Below, in pieces: positions 33,127-44,448 of a stretch of 64,000 bases of DNA. The DNA is from Termitomyces sp. T153 (Eukaryota; Basidiomycota; Agaricomycetes; Agaricales; Lyophyllaceae), in assembly GCA_018296165.2 (NCBI GenBank), contig JACKQL020000016.1, forward strand, positions 868,001 through 932,000. The letters run 5' to 3'. Made by a program: the position numbers and the translations under genes. Each line of letters starts with the position of its first letter. The first letter of the stretch is position 1. The notes under the pieces are model-generated. The model ran no database searches, was not told the origin of the DNA, and saw only the letters and a program-made list of their open reading frames with translations.

Positions 33127-34441
33127 TCAGCTTTTCCTGTTCCGTTTCGGTGGCCTTTCGACTCCTGAACAGTTGAAGTTCCATGGGGCAACAGAGCCGA
33201 CTGAAAAGAGAAAAGAAGTGGTAAGCGACAGGGCATTCTGGGACTGCGTCACTGTCGACCAGACGCTAAGCGATAGAATTGTCCATACGACGTCCCAACC
33301 GATGGACGATTGTGCCGGGTGATGCGCATGAAGAACGTTCCATGCGTTCGACGCGAAAGTAGTCCAAGTCCGCAAGGAAGATATGTCTCCGTCGTTGAGA
33401 GAAATACTATGGAGAGCATGTAAACTAGCACGAACATGCAACATAAAAGAGAGGAGAGAAAGGAATGCGGTCAACGCGCCAAAGGATATCCTCGGAAGTG
33501 GGCCGGAAATCGGAGGAGTAATAAGGGGTATAAAGGTAAGAGCATGCATGGCCAACAAATTGCAGAGGAATGTCCGATCCTGCACCGTTGTGTGGGGCGA
33601 GTACATAACAGTGGCCAACGATAGTAAAACAGGGATATATATCGACGCTGGCGCCGCCAACATGGCGTCTTTGGATTTCCGAAGCTTTGGATCCGGCGTG
33701 GTAGGTCGAAGGATCAAGGCCAGGTAAAAAAGATTGGAAGCCACCGAAATGGCAACCAGCTGGCCAAGAAGCATGTAAGCCCATATGTGCCTGACACCAT
33801 GTTCTCGACCTGAAATGTTCCCTTAGATGAGTCAAAGATTTAGACGTTGCGTTCTCACCTTTGACGACTAAAAAAACTGTCCATGCTCCAACAGTATATA
33901 GACACAACTGCTGACTCCACCACCAATTGAACGGCCCAAAACAGACAGCGGCCCAGGCTTGTTCGAAAAGTGAACTGCCGATGAGCCACGAAGTAAGTCT
34001 AGTCATTTTCGGAAGGCCAGATGTCTCTTGTCCGAGACTATCTTCATAGGAGCGGAAGCTCCACTAAAGGATGACAGTAAGACCAGGATCGTTCAAAGAC
34101 AAGTAATTGTTCTTACAACTAGAAAGCTGAGCATATCTACAGAGATGAATAAGAAGTTATCGATTATCCTTGTACAGTGAAAGGAACTCACGTCGCCAGG
34201 TGTGTGCGAGTGATCCGATAGCCAGCAATTTGAAGACCCATCGAGTCCTTCTTCGCTCATGACGTGATGGAGAGTCATACAACCTAGTTAAAATCAACAC
34301 GAAAAGCGCAATTATTATCGCGAAATATGAAGTGAAGATTGTTAGAGCGACGAATTCCTCGCGATTCATGTTGGTGACATATGGGGCCATTCTAGCGAAC
34401 AACGCCTCCTGGGAATTGATGGATGAGTAAGCGTTGATCAT
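33127..34441 (-). CDS. Conserved agaricomycete multi-pass membrane protein, function unknown
   Basis: Exons 34,192-34,441, 34,117-34,136 (a 20-nt microexon), 33,859-34,063 and 33,127-33,809, all in phase with GT-AG introns. Starts MINAYSSINSQEALFARM. Hydrophobic segments include LTIFTSYFAIIIALFVLIL, WWWSQQLCLYTVGAWTVFLV, MLLGQLVAISVASNLFYLAL and LSLATVMYSP. The block SLFEQAWAAVCFGPFNWWW and HIWAYMLLGQLVAI recalls a family of unnamed basidiomycete membrane proteins. It ends in a basic tail (PPKRNRKS). A Helitron fragment begins only about 40 bp upstream of the ATG, so the native promoter may be displaced. Possible transporter or receptor-like protein; no catalytic motif seen. Confidence 0.75.
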
Positions 34442-34479
34442 TTGCTGACCTAAGAACTGTCTTTCAAGAGGTAGTCGCC

Positions 34480-35442
34480 TCTTTCTTCAAAGTTTGCTAG
34501 TTCCCATACTTCCAATTCACATAGATTGTTCAATACCCCCAGTTCCCATACCCCCAGACCCGAGTTGAAGTCTGTTCCAAAGATGTAATATCTCTATTTG
34601 CATGATAATCATCAGGATCAGTGATTTGCAACTGTTCAAGTTTCCTTTGAATCCTAGTTTGTTGCCTTTGGCTTTCAGGAGTAGTGGGTAGTTTTCAGAA
34701 GAAATAGTTGAAGATTGTATTAGTCAAAAGCATTAGAATTCACTTATGTACATGATGAAATATTTAGTTGATCAATAGCTCAATCAAAGTTTTACTAATC
34801 AGTAGAATTCAATTTGTTGCATGGTCTTCTCTCCACAGCTCTGGAAGCATGAGATGTTTGGTCAAATTGTGTCAAGAAACATGTGAGGACATGAAAAACA
34901 GTGTCCACTAAATTATGTCTGGCCTTTTTCACACCTGCAGACTATCTGGTGCCTTTTACACATAGTCAATAGATGGTATAAAGCTATGGAAAGGAGACCA
35001 CGCAACAAAGTATGTATTGTCATATCTATTGATTGATTGATTAAATATAGGAATTAGAGATATTATATCCCCAAAACAGATCAATACTGTGTTTTTTCCA
35101 CCAGTTCAATTTGGGCCTGAGGGTATGGGGACTATTAGGCAATTTATGGAATCTGAGGGTATGGGACTTGGGGGTATTGATAAATCCATAGAGTTTGATG
35201 ATATGGGACCTGGAAGTAATGACCAATCTATATGCACTGCTTCTAGCTGTTCAGGAAGACTAATTATGCAGCCAGCAGCTGATGATGATCCATTTTCTAT
35301 TGTGATTCCTGAAACTGTTTTGCTTGAAGGATGGGATGCTCCTTTACAAAACCCCATTTCTAGAATGGTGTCTCCTTTACCTTCTCCTACATCTGGAAAC
35401 AAATGGTGCTAACAAAATCCCATGCCTATTGTGATGCCACTT
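34480..35442. mobile_element. Rearranged Helitron fragment in head-to-head inverted arrangement
   Basis: The left half (about 34,490-34,970) is the reverse complement of the Helitron segment about 3110-3640. The right half (about 34,980-35,442) matches about 3235-4190 in the forward sense with deletions. The right half keeps part of the repeat-protein frame (35,089-35,412, with PETVLLEGWDAPLQNP). The inversion centre is near 34,975. It ends where a mariner element inserted at a TA. Confidence 0.85.
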
Positions 35443-35445
35443 GTA

Positions 35446-36032
35446 CAGTGGCTCAAAAAACTATCCCAATGTTTTATACTTTTTGAAAGATGACATTAGC
35501 ATGGAGGATTGGAAGTACCTAAAATTCTGGTTAAATCATATAATGTGCTATGGAATTGTAGCTACAAATTTCATTTAAGCTTATGTAATTTGAATCAAAA
35601 CTGACAGAGTAATGGTTATTTCAAAAGGTTTATCTATTGGGACAGTTTTTTGAGCCTCTTTAACTTTGCAGGTTTATCCCTATTTTAGTCAGAAATAAAG
35701 AGTGAGTTGCATGTGGAAATATTGAGGAAGTCATTTGACCATCCTTGGTTATATTTGGGAGTGGTTCAAGTTGGTTGAACTACATCTTGACCTCCAACAC
35801 CATTATAAAAGCTACTCCTCCTGTACAACACTCTACTATTGCTTCTCTCCTTGCTCAAGGGTATTCTCTGCATCAAATTGGAGCTTAAACTGGTCTAGGG
35901 AAGTCTACTATTAAGATTGGTAGAGAGCTGGAGGTGGACAAGGAAAACCATCCTAGAGGCTGTCCTGCTAAGCTTACTCCATGCAGTAAACAGGCTATTG
36001 TTTGATAAATCTCAACTGGGGGACAGGATAAT
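35446..36032 (+). mobile_element. Tc1/mariner element, 5' part, truncated
   Basis: Starts with TA followed by CAGTGGCTC, a typical Tc1/mariner end. A 21-bp inverted repeat pair lies at 35,450-35,470 and 35,636-35,656 with one C/T-type mismatch. Downstream (about 35,825-36,010) the frame gives the N-terminal helix-turn-helix of the transposase (STIASLLAQGYSLHQIGA, TGLGKSTIKIGRELEVDKEN, HPRGCPAKLTP) with stops. It is interrupted by a solo LTR at 36,033. I could not recognise its continuation or right end beyond 37,157. Confidence 0.7.
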
Positions 36033-37152
36033 TGTCACAACACATTTCCAGAACCCCCAAACCTCTCCCTAAGCCACCTTGCTTCTTCAGAGTCCCCCCC
36101 TCAACATCCCTTTGACTCCCCCAACCTTCGTTCACCCACAACACTTACCCTGGCTAACTCTGACACTTCTCCAGCAAAATCCAATGGCCCCCCTGGCAAA
36201 CCCCAATGCATTCCCTGCAGGCCCCAATGCTCCCCCTCCCCTTCTGAGCCCACAGAGCCCCCCAACACTGTTCCTGACCCCAGCATACATCACTGACTTG
36301 CCACCCCAGCTTACCCAACCCCAAGTCTGGAACATCATGCCAACCCCAGGGTGGCCTGCATTCCTGTTTGATCCCATCACTATTTCACCACAGCCTGCCC
36401 ACTGATCATAACCAACACCCATCAACTCCACACAGCCCCAACAAGCCCCACCACCAGACCCACTATCCCCAGAGCAGTCCCAGTAGTTAGTATATAAGTT
36501 GTAGAGTAGCATCCCATACTCTAGTCTTGATATTGCCTAACATACCATGTTCTGATTGATTGTTTCTTGTGTTTTGTGTCTCTTGTTATGTTTTCTTTTG
36601 CCTCAGTCTCCCAGTCTTGTCTCATCTCTATTTCTCATATTGTCTCATTATCATTTTGTATCTCTTCTTTAATCTATCTTTGGTCTCATCTCAATCTCAC
36701 CTCGACTCTGTCTCATCTCATTTGTCTCTACTTCCTTTATTGTGCCTAAGTCCCCATCAAGTCTAATGCTGTTACAAACTCTGCACTTACAATCATGACT
36801 CCCAAACATTTAGAACCAACTCTGGACCTTGTTATTCACTCAGCCCCAAAACCCATCAACATCCATTGATCCCCCATCAAACTCCAGCATAGCCCCCATT
36901 TGCCCTGCACCTTCAATACTTGCCTCTGTACTTGTACCTGGAACTTCCCTAAGCCCAACCCTTCCTCATACCTTGTCTTAGACTTCCCCAGACCACTTCC
37001 GACTTGCTCAGACCACTTCCCCTGGCTTACCCTTGCAAGTATCTGAAGTCTGGACCTCTCCAAAGTGCTAGGTTATCAGTGCAGGACATCATGTCTGCCT
37101 AGTAAGGACTTGCCCAGTTAAGCTGAGCCCCCATAATCAGCAGAACCTGACA
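36033..37152 (+). mobile_element. Solo LTR, gypsy-like family, copy 2 (1120 bp)
   Basis: Starts TGTCACAAC and ends CCTGACA. Flanked by perfect 5-bp duplications ATAAT (36,028-36,032 and 37,153-37,157). Contains a TATA-like tatataagttg near 36,490 and C-rich repeats. Same family as 23,843-24,616. Inserted into the mariner remnant. Confidence 0.9.
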
Positions 37153-37157
37153 ATAAT

Positions 37158-37500
37158 GAGCTGATACTGATCAATCAGCCTACTGGCTTCACAGACCAGT
37201 TGCATTTTAGATTTCATTTTGTTTTTCTTACTTACTTTCCTTCAGTGCACCACTGAAGGTATGCATTGTTTGTCAGTCTTTTCTCAAACCTTATTTATTT
37301 TTGCTACAAAACTAACATACATAGACATCACCCTTAGCTGTCTTCACATACTGTGTCCAACACTAAGAGTGAGCCTGTTGACTTACCTACATTTTTACCA
37401 GTACTTACCATGCTCTATAGTGATTCTTATACATTTATAGGTCAATATAGCTGTCTTCACATACTGTGTCTGACACTAAGGTTATTCTTATACATCTATA
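37158..37500. other. Short decayed stretch with a local direct repeat
   Basis: No gene. The text agctgtcttcacatactgtg occurs at about 37,337 and again at about 37,449, each followed by a related acactaag segment. Confidence 0.6.
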
Positions 37501-37501
37501 A

Positions 37502-37780
37502 ACCCTGCCAAGATTTTCCCAAATGGTGTGGGGGCTGGGATCAGTCATATGAGTAAATTGAGCATCTTCCACACCAAGAATCAATAATGCCCTGGCCTCA
37601 GCCATCCTCTTCCTAACTGCCTTCAACTCTTTTCCCTTCAAACTCTCCAGTGAAACCTTTTCCTCAAACATATCCCAATAACCCTTCCAAACAGATACAG
37701 CCTCCATGTGCATTGACCATTCATTGTAGTTTGTACAAGAGAGCTGGGGGAATCAGATAGGACCATCCAATGATGATGAC
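37502..37780 (-). pseudogene. Copia-type gag (UBN2-like) fragment
   Basis: Minus strand. Reads GPI(stop)FPQLSCTNYNEWS, then MHMEAVSVWKGYWDMFEEKV, KAVRKRMAEARALLILGVED and DPSPHTIWENLGRVYR. This is the gag-polypeptide region of copia elements common in agaricomycetes. It breaks off at about 37,502. A different lineage from the element at 15,303-20,653. Confidence 0.7.
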
Positions 37781-38470
37781 ATGACAATGACCAGAAAAGA
37801 AAATAGAAGTAGAGAGCAAAAAAGAAATAAGCAGCAAGTTTGGACTCAAAATATCTCTGCAAGATGTGATGCTTGCAACAAAGAATGGATTTTGGCCTTC
37901 AAGGGGCAGGTGACAGATTTCAGCCTCTTGGGGGCAAAGGGAGAACAAGATAGACAACCAAGTAATGGATTTGACATCTGGTGGGCAGGGGTGAGACACT
38001 CAAGGTATTTGCAAGATGCTTGGCACTTGTGGTGGGAAATCAGACAGAGAACTTGGCAAAAGAAGCAGAGTATGTGGTGTTGCAAGCACTGAGAAGCATG
38101 TAGCTACAACAACATCTGTCTATCAATTGACGTAATAAAGTTTAAAGTCTGTTTGGCCCACTCTGTCCATCACATGAGCTTGTTATCAACACAAGGTTCA
38201 ATTGATACATTGCAAATATTAGTAATAGAAGTGGAGGCTTGTAAACAGAGATACGTTTGTGGGTTTTACTGGTGGTGGAATTGGACATTGAGTTACATGA
38301 GAAGCGACACAAACCTTGCAAAAAAAATATGGAAAGTGTAGATTTTACAGAGAAAACAGGCTCTGATTTTCAAAATTCAGATTATGCACCTGTCAATACC
38401 CACCCAGATGAGACAGCACTGACTGAGGAAGATTTGCTTGGAGATGGTAAAGAGCAGGAGGTTTTTTTGA
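37781..38470. other. CpG-poor sequence, no gene seen
   Basis: Short frames on both strands without domains. CpG starts to reappear from about 38,240, marking the edge of the TE block. Confidence 0.45.
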
Positions 38471-38499
38471 TCATAAAACTCTATCCGCTTACAGTCTCA

Positions 38500-39536
38500 C
38501 GTCTTCAAGACTACGTTGTATGGCACAGGAGCGCATAATCTACGATATCACCACCATTACTGGGCCGTCAGAAACATTTCGCCTCACTCTAAACATGTAG
38601 ATGACCTACTCGAACTGACCGGACTCCACATCAAATTCACATATCGCAATACAGAAACTGACCGTGCGTGTCAACGAGAATTTCAATGGTGTCTCGAACA
38701 TATCCCGCCGGCCATCCAGAAAGTACACTTCAGGGCGTTTTCTGATGTACAGAATCGATACGTCGTGGACGTTGGCCTATCACCCTCCAGGGATTGGTGG
38801 AACATGGATGGTGAATTTCCTGATGCTCTTCTATCATCAGTACAGCAGAATTCTGTGTCGATGATGCAGCTTTGTGCTCCCAGGATGGAGGAAAGTGCTT
38901 GAATGGCTTATGCAAAAAGGATATCACATTTCTGTCGACGAACCCTATCCGAGATAATTCCCCCCCCCTCCCAATCAATGATACTGCAGCAGGGCTTCGT
39001 GTTCTTTAAGCGGCATTGTCTAGAGACTGGCCTCATAGTATCAGCGCCATCCAAGATATCCTCGTACAATCTGCTGCGTATGTATGGTTGGCGTTCCCAA
39101 CATATTCCCTCCACTCCTATATTCGTGACGCGATGCATGTTCATGTATCAGGTATATGTTACCGACATCGCCCCGCCCTTTCGCTCCACGACCTGGTCAA
39201 TCTCAAGCGCCTAACGCTTTTTGTGCAATGCTGATATTCTCATTCCCCCCATTCTTCAAGTTTTCGATACTATCTCTCTCACAGTACTCGGTGTGCCTTG
39301 ACCTCACGATCGGCGTGCGGCGATTCAGTTGCTCGACGTTGACTTCGTCGATGGCATGGGATCGGCGGATTGAATTAGATCATGAATTCACGGATATGCT
39401 AAATTGTCAGATCTTTAGAACCGTGAAAGTCGCGATGGTTGAGATGGACAGTGATGCAACATGGTTAACTGTCATGACCAAGGAAGTACAGGTCATGTAC
39501 AGAAGTCAGTGTATCATGTTCAAAAAGAGATGAAGG
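38500..39536 (+). pseudogene. Decayed F-box/LRR-like gene remnant (tentative)
   Basis: Several overlapping plus-strand frames read like one protein with frame breaks: HIPPAIQKVHFRAFSDVQNR (frame ending 38,902), LHDLVNLKRLTLFVQC (about 39,185-39,234), and a C-terminal part in another frame ending at 39,533 with DMLNCQIFRTVKVAMVEMD. The Leu-rich spacing resembles the C-terminal region of the many agaricomycete F-box-like proteins. No F-box is visible. Introns could explain some shifts. It may also be two unrelated pieces. Confidence 0.3.
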
Positions 39537-39652
39537 ACGCGGCGCAAATGTCATTCAACCTATGGTAGTCTAACACAGAGCGATGTCTATGATGTAAGTC
39601 ATTGATCGTGATCGTGAAGTGCTGTTAATGCAGCACTTCTTCCGAAGACAAA

Positions 39653-41134
39653 TCACAGGCATTGACTGTACTGTTGAGAATCCCAAATATTGTTAACCTC
39701 GTATCTAATCAAGGAAGAGGAAATACATACGTAGTCATTGATTACAGTGCATGTGGACGGTGCCGCGCAAGCCGTCGATCCAGTCCATCCAATACCGCCG
39801 CACTGGCCATACTGAGCTACAGTCCCAGTTGATGTCGAAGTTGGACTTGAAGCTGTGGTTGCAGATGTGGTCGTGGTCTTGACCGAAGTTGTGATTGATG
39901 TGGAAGGGGAAGAGGAATGAGAGGTGGAAGGGCTGCTGCTACCACCGCAGGTGAACACGGGGGGTCCTATAGACAGTTATGTTGGAGACAAAATATGTAT
40001 GTATACTTGGGTATTCATACCTGGAATGGTGTAGCTGGTCAGAGGAGGATAGTAGATGTTGACGGTGATGCCGGGGTCCGAGCCTGGGATGTAGAGTCAG
40101 ATCAGTCTAAGCAGAAAGAGGCTGTGGCTGCCACTCACCAGCATAGGCACCGGGGAAGCTGACTGTGGAGGGTGTGGTGCTTCCACCACCAGTGATTTGC
40201 AATTGAGCACATTCCATCTATAACATTAATCAGAAGGTCGGCATTAGAAGTGATCTCTTGTTTGCGGTGGCGTGCAAGAAGGGCATACGTAGAATTGAGC
40301 ACCTGGATACGTTGATGCGCCATGTAAAGCTGTGTTAGAAGAATTAAACTTCTGACCTTCCCTACACCATCGGACACGGCTTACCTATGATCTCGTGGCG
40401 AAGCAGGTATTGTCCCGGCGGAATGCACGATGGGATGGAAAAAGTGACTTTTCCCTTACTGGCTATCAGACGATCAACTGCCCACGTTCCATCGGCAACG
40501 TTGAGTCCATCTTCGTAGATCTTGAACCATTTGAGGCCAGTTACAGTGGTCTGCGTCGCGTTAGGAATCGCAGCACTTTAATCACCTATAAGCTCGATCG
40601 CGAGCAATGCAGCTAGATGAACTCACAGGTACGAAATGATTGGACCCTTGTGCGAAGAATCAATGGGGTCAGCAGGATCACTGGGGTCAGCGCCAGTGAG
40701 AGCGTGGTGCCACTCTGTCGTGACACTAGCACCAGCCGGGACTGTGATAATCGCCTGAGAGATCGGCTGGTGATAAGGGTTGATGCCACCATTGCAAATG
40801 ATATCTAAGCGGGGCAAATGTCTAAGTGACTATTGTGAAGGAGCAGAAACCACGAACCATTTGAAGTGACGTCGGTGATAGGCTGCAAATGGAATCCGTT
40901 AGCCTGGATTCCACACTATGTGAAAGAAACCAACCCCGTCATAGTCTGGTACCCGAATTCCCGTCAGATGGCCTTGATCAGCTCCATTGACGTAGAGTTC
41001 CTGTATGTCGAGTTAGAAAGTATCCAAAGTGAAGAGCAATTAAGGCCTACCTGGAAAATAGTATGCGCCGAAGCGGAAGCGACGAGCACAGAGAACACAG
41101 TAGAAGAGAGGGAGGCGTGCATCTTGGGCTTCAT
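39653..41134 (-). CDS. AA9 lytic polysaccharide monooxygenase with C-terminal CBM1
   Basis: Secreted copper enzyme that oxidatively cleaves cellulose or related glucans. Starts [20 protein letters not shown] (a second in-frame ATG lies at 41,122), followed by cleavage before HTIFQELYVNG, so the mature N-terminal residue is the copper-binding His. The second His ligand is in [11 protein letters not shown]. The Q/Y block [16 protein letters not shown] carries the axial Tyr. A Ser/Thr-rich linker leads to a CBM1 ([19 protein letters not shown] ... CTVINDYYSQCL) whose last codons are on a separate final exon after a 55-60-nt intron. About nine exons with GT-AG introns; no stops once spliced. The upstream region is CpG-containing. 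It looks like a functional wood- or litter-decay enzyme. Confidence 0.93.
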
Positions 41135-44100
41135 GGAAAGAAGATGCCAAGCCTTACAGAACAGTCTTTATATCAAGCATGGCCTGAAAAGACTTGAAGC
41201 GGAATTGGCTTACGAGGCCGCCATATAGGACAAGACATCAATACAAAGAGACGATATGATCAGTATAGGATTATTCTGGGATAAAAATCGGGGTTCTGCG
41301 TCATTGTGGAGCAAGTCAATAGACGACTTGGCAACGCGACATTTACCAGAGGAATATCCGAAAACTCAATCCAGAGGACGTCGGAGCGGCCCTTTGTAAA
41401 GGATGCCTAGACCACGTCAAGAGGTAGGAATCCGGAAAATAGTGGGAACAGATACCATCTAAACAACAATTCAGAAAAGCAACGGAAGTCTCATTATTTG
41501 AGGGGTTTGAAGCATTGGAAGATACATTCTCGAACGGAAAGGGAGCTTTCAGATTTTGTCCGTTACGCAGTCCCCAAAGACATGGGAAGAGACTGTACAT
41601 AGAGCACAATTATATGCATTCTCGATAGTTTTTAATTAACGCCATTGCGGACCGTAAGATATAGTACACACATTCGCGAAGAGATGCGAGCTCCATGAAC
41701 TTGTCCCCACCGTAGCGCTCTGATGGATAGGACAGATACAAACGGGGAACCGGAATATTTAGGCCTCAGTTGTGAGCAATCATGTGTTCAAAGAATATGT
41801 AAGGGACGCCAAGGGCAATGAATACGGGATCAATGATCAACCTTGTTTCCCAGCATGTGAGGAACGCCATAGAAAGTTCGTATACCTCGAGACACAGACA
41901 CAGAGTACTGGGGCAACTACCACGGATAGGCATTATCAGAGTCCATAAGACTTTGATGACGATAATAGCCAGAGAAGCTCGAAGAACCTTGCGCTGCAGT
42001 GATGGTGAGGGATAACCGAGTTCACGTGATGGACGGAACAGGCCAAAACAGACATTAAACCTTATTTGATCAACTGATAGACAGATCCTGCCGCGTGTTC
42101 TGCTATTTTCACCAGGTTCTCTGTTTGAATTCCCAACAATAAGCAGTAAATACATCACAGGTCACTTTGTTAGAAGTGTTCTATTTCTAAGCTTCACTGT
42201 CATCGGCCCTGGGCCATCCATGGATTTGAGCTAAGGAATTTTTGCTGATTCAACAGGTTGGAAAGGTACAAGGAAGCAAATCGATTATTACAAAATGTAT
42301 TCATTTGCTTACACATGACATAATGCTAACAAATGCCCAAAACATTCGAACCCGGACGCTACCTGATCATCACCTATTTCGGGGTCCTGGCTGTTTATTG
42401 GTTGTAACTAACATATTTTGTATGTCCCGTGGCCCAGCGGCTCCCTATGAGTCCTCTAGGCCCTACCCTCTGCTTCTTCTTATCACTCCTACTTCTCCCA
42501 ACCCTGCCGATGATGACCGCACCCAAATTGTTGTCTAGGCCACCCAGGTTCAGTCACCATCAATACTCTTTTCATCTTGGGTATGGTGTTTACAGTTACA
42601 AGCAACGCCATCACCACTTCATTTTTTGTTTGGATTTTCTAACACGATTGCTTTCTCATAGCTATCGATTAGTTTTTTCCAACTGTTCTTCGTCTCATAG
42701 GAAGCATCATAAGCCTCTTCAATTTATTCATGGAACTGTGCCGCAGCACTCAAAAGATCTATGCAGGCTCCTCTTGTTACTCATAGATTTAGGTGCAATC
42801 TACCATGTGCTCCAGGTGAACCATGATGATCGATACTCGCCCTTGTCATTGTAAGATTTTCATTCCAAAACCACAGTTGACCACTACAAGTTGTAGTGGT
42901 CAACTGTGGTAATTTTTTCAATTTTCCATTCGACTCCCCAGGGAACATACTTCCACAAGTGTTCCTTTCTGCCCAACAATCATTTCTATCCGTCACTGGG
43001 CGTCTGCTCAACAAGGCCTATAAGGATATTTGACTTGGATTTTAAACACGTTCAATAGGCCATGTATCCTATTGCCATAGCATTTTTCCTGAACAGGTCT
43101 TCTATTAGGTTAGACACAATCAAAGAAGCCACTGCTACAAATCCTTGGTTTTTCTCCGTGTCATGAAGTAAAAATTCAAATTTCAATTTAGCCATCATCC
43201 AGAAACGGGGAGCTTGTGATGAATAAAGAATGGCCTCAGTTATATACATCGCGGGAATACCTCCCGAATCAGCGTGAGCTTTTTTGGTCTTTTCTTTAGT
43301 GAACGCTTTAGAACTTATCACCAATCGTTATAGTGAATGGCCGCTTTGACCAACAAATGAAAAGCGTAGTGGGCACTGGATCTGCCTTACGGTGTGCTAT
43401 CGATAAACACCACAGGTGAGGGCACAGTTCGGACAATTCGTCGAGATCGCGTCTAGGAGAAACCATCTGCGGCATGCCCTGAGTCACCTGTCCAAGAATA
43501 TACGCTAATTCAGGGTACGTCCCAAGTGATTATGCTGTGGGTGCACTCGTCGTTTTTGCTCTCGAAATTTCCAAGAGCAGCGTTGCTTAAGTGTCTAGAT
43601 GAACTTAGCCGAGGTAGATCCCCTGATGATGGACTGATGTTCCAATCGGGGACCACAGTATAGGATACTCCTCATTTCGATCGACGCTGCAATCCAACAA
43701 CTCTCATAGATTCTCATGCAATTTTTGGGCATATGATCCGATCTCAGGTGGGCAAGTGATATTTGTGCGCCACATAGAGGAATTCTATTAGGGATCCTAT
43801 AGGGAACGACCGACACTCAGCGATTGGATGGCTGCAAGGAGACAGACATTCTTAACAAAACAAAAGCTACAATGGTCCATGGGTTTGATTCTCTAATTAG
43901 CAATTGTCAGTGCGGGGGAAATGAGACAAAACAAGACAACATCAAGCCACTAGGATACCTAACTCCATGGGCTCGACTCAATGTGTAAATATGAACGTGG
44001 CGGTGGCTGCGGCCGAGGACGAGAGAACGGCGCCGCAAAATGGATTTCATGGCATCGCATAAGAACTTATTGGCACGCATATGATGGAAATCCTACTCAT

Positions 44101-44448
44101 TACTACAAATTGCTGTCGGCGCGTACCGTCTGTGATTTGCCTACAACAAGTGCAGTATTGCCAGCCCTGTTCCATTATCATAGGCTTAGTTTTTCGGTAG
44201 TGATAAGGACAGATCATCGCTCTCAATTGGTGAAGACTTTTATGAGAAAATGTTACTGAGTGGATGGAAACATTGAAAAAAGTATACAAGTTATTCAGAG
44301 TAGTTTCTATTTCTTACATGTACAGCTCACATCCTTGACCCGGCCTTGCACGATGGGCGTGTCACGGCTTAACTTGTGGTAGTCACAGCTCCAGACCGAC
44401 TGCCCCCACCTGACAGAAATGTTGCCGCTACTAATAACGCTCGTCTTA
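41135..44448. other. Long intergenic stretch, CpG-containing, no confident gene
   Basis: Minus-strand frames 41,766-42,158 (hydrophobic, 130 codons) and 43,052-43,324, and a plus-strand frame 42,429-42,854, show no domain I recognise. The first could be an exon of an unrecognised membrane protein. A perfect palindrome lies at 42,870-42,910. Confidence 0.4.
42870..42910. repeat. Perfect 20-bp inverted repeat with 1-nt centre
   Basis: Left arm accacagttgaccactacaa (42,870-42,889), centre g, right arm ttgtagtggtcaactgtggt (42,891-42,910). No mismatch. Confidence 0.95.

Noticed and set aside
42330..42420. tRNA or SINE on the minus strand (B-box-like gggttcgaatg)
   Set aside because: No matching A box or cloverleaf could be folded from the surrounding bases. 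A single 11-nt match is not evidence.
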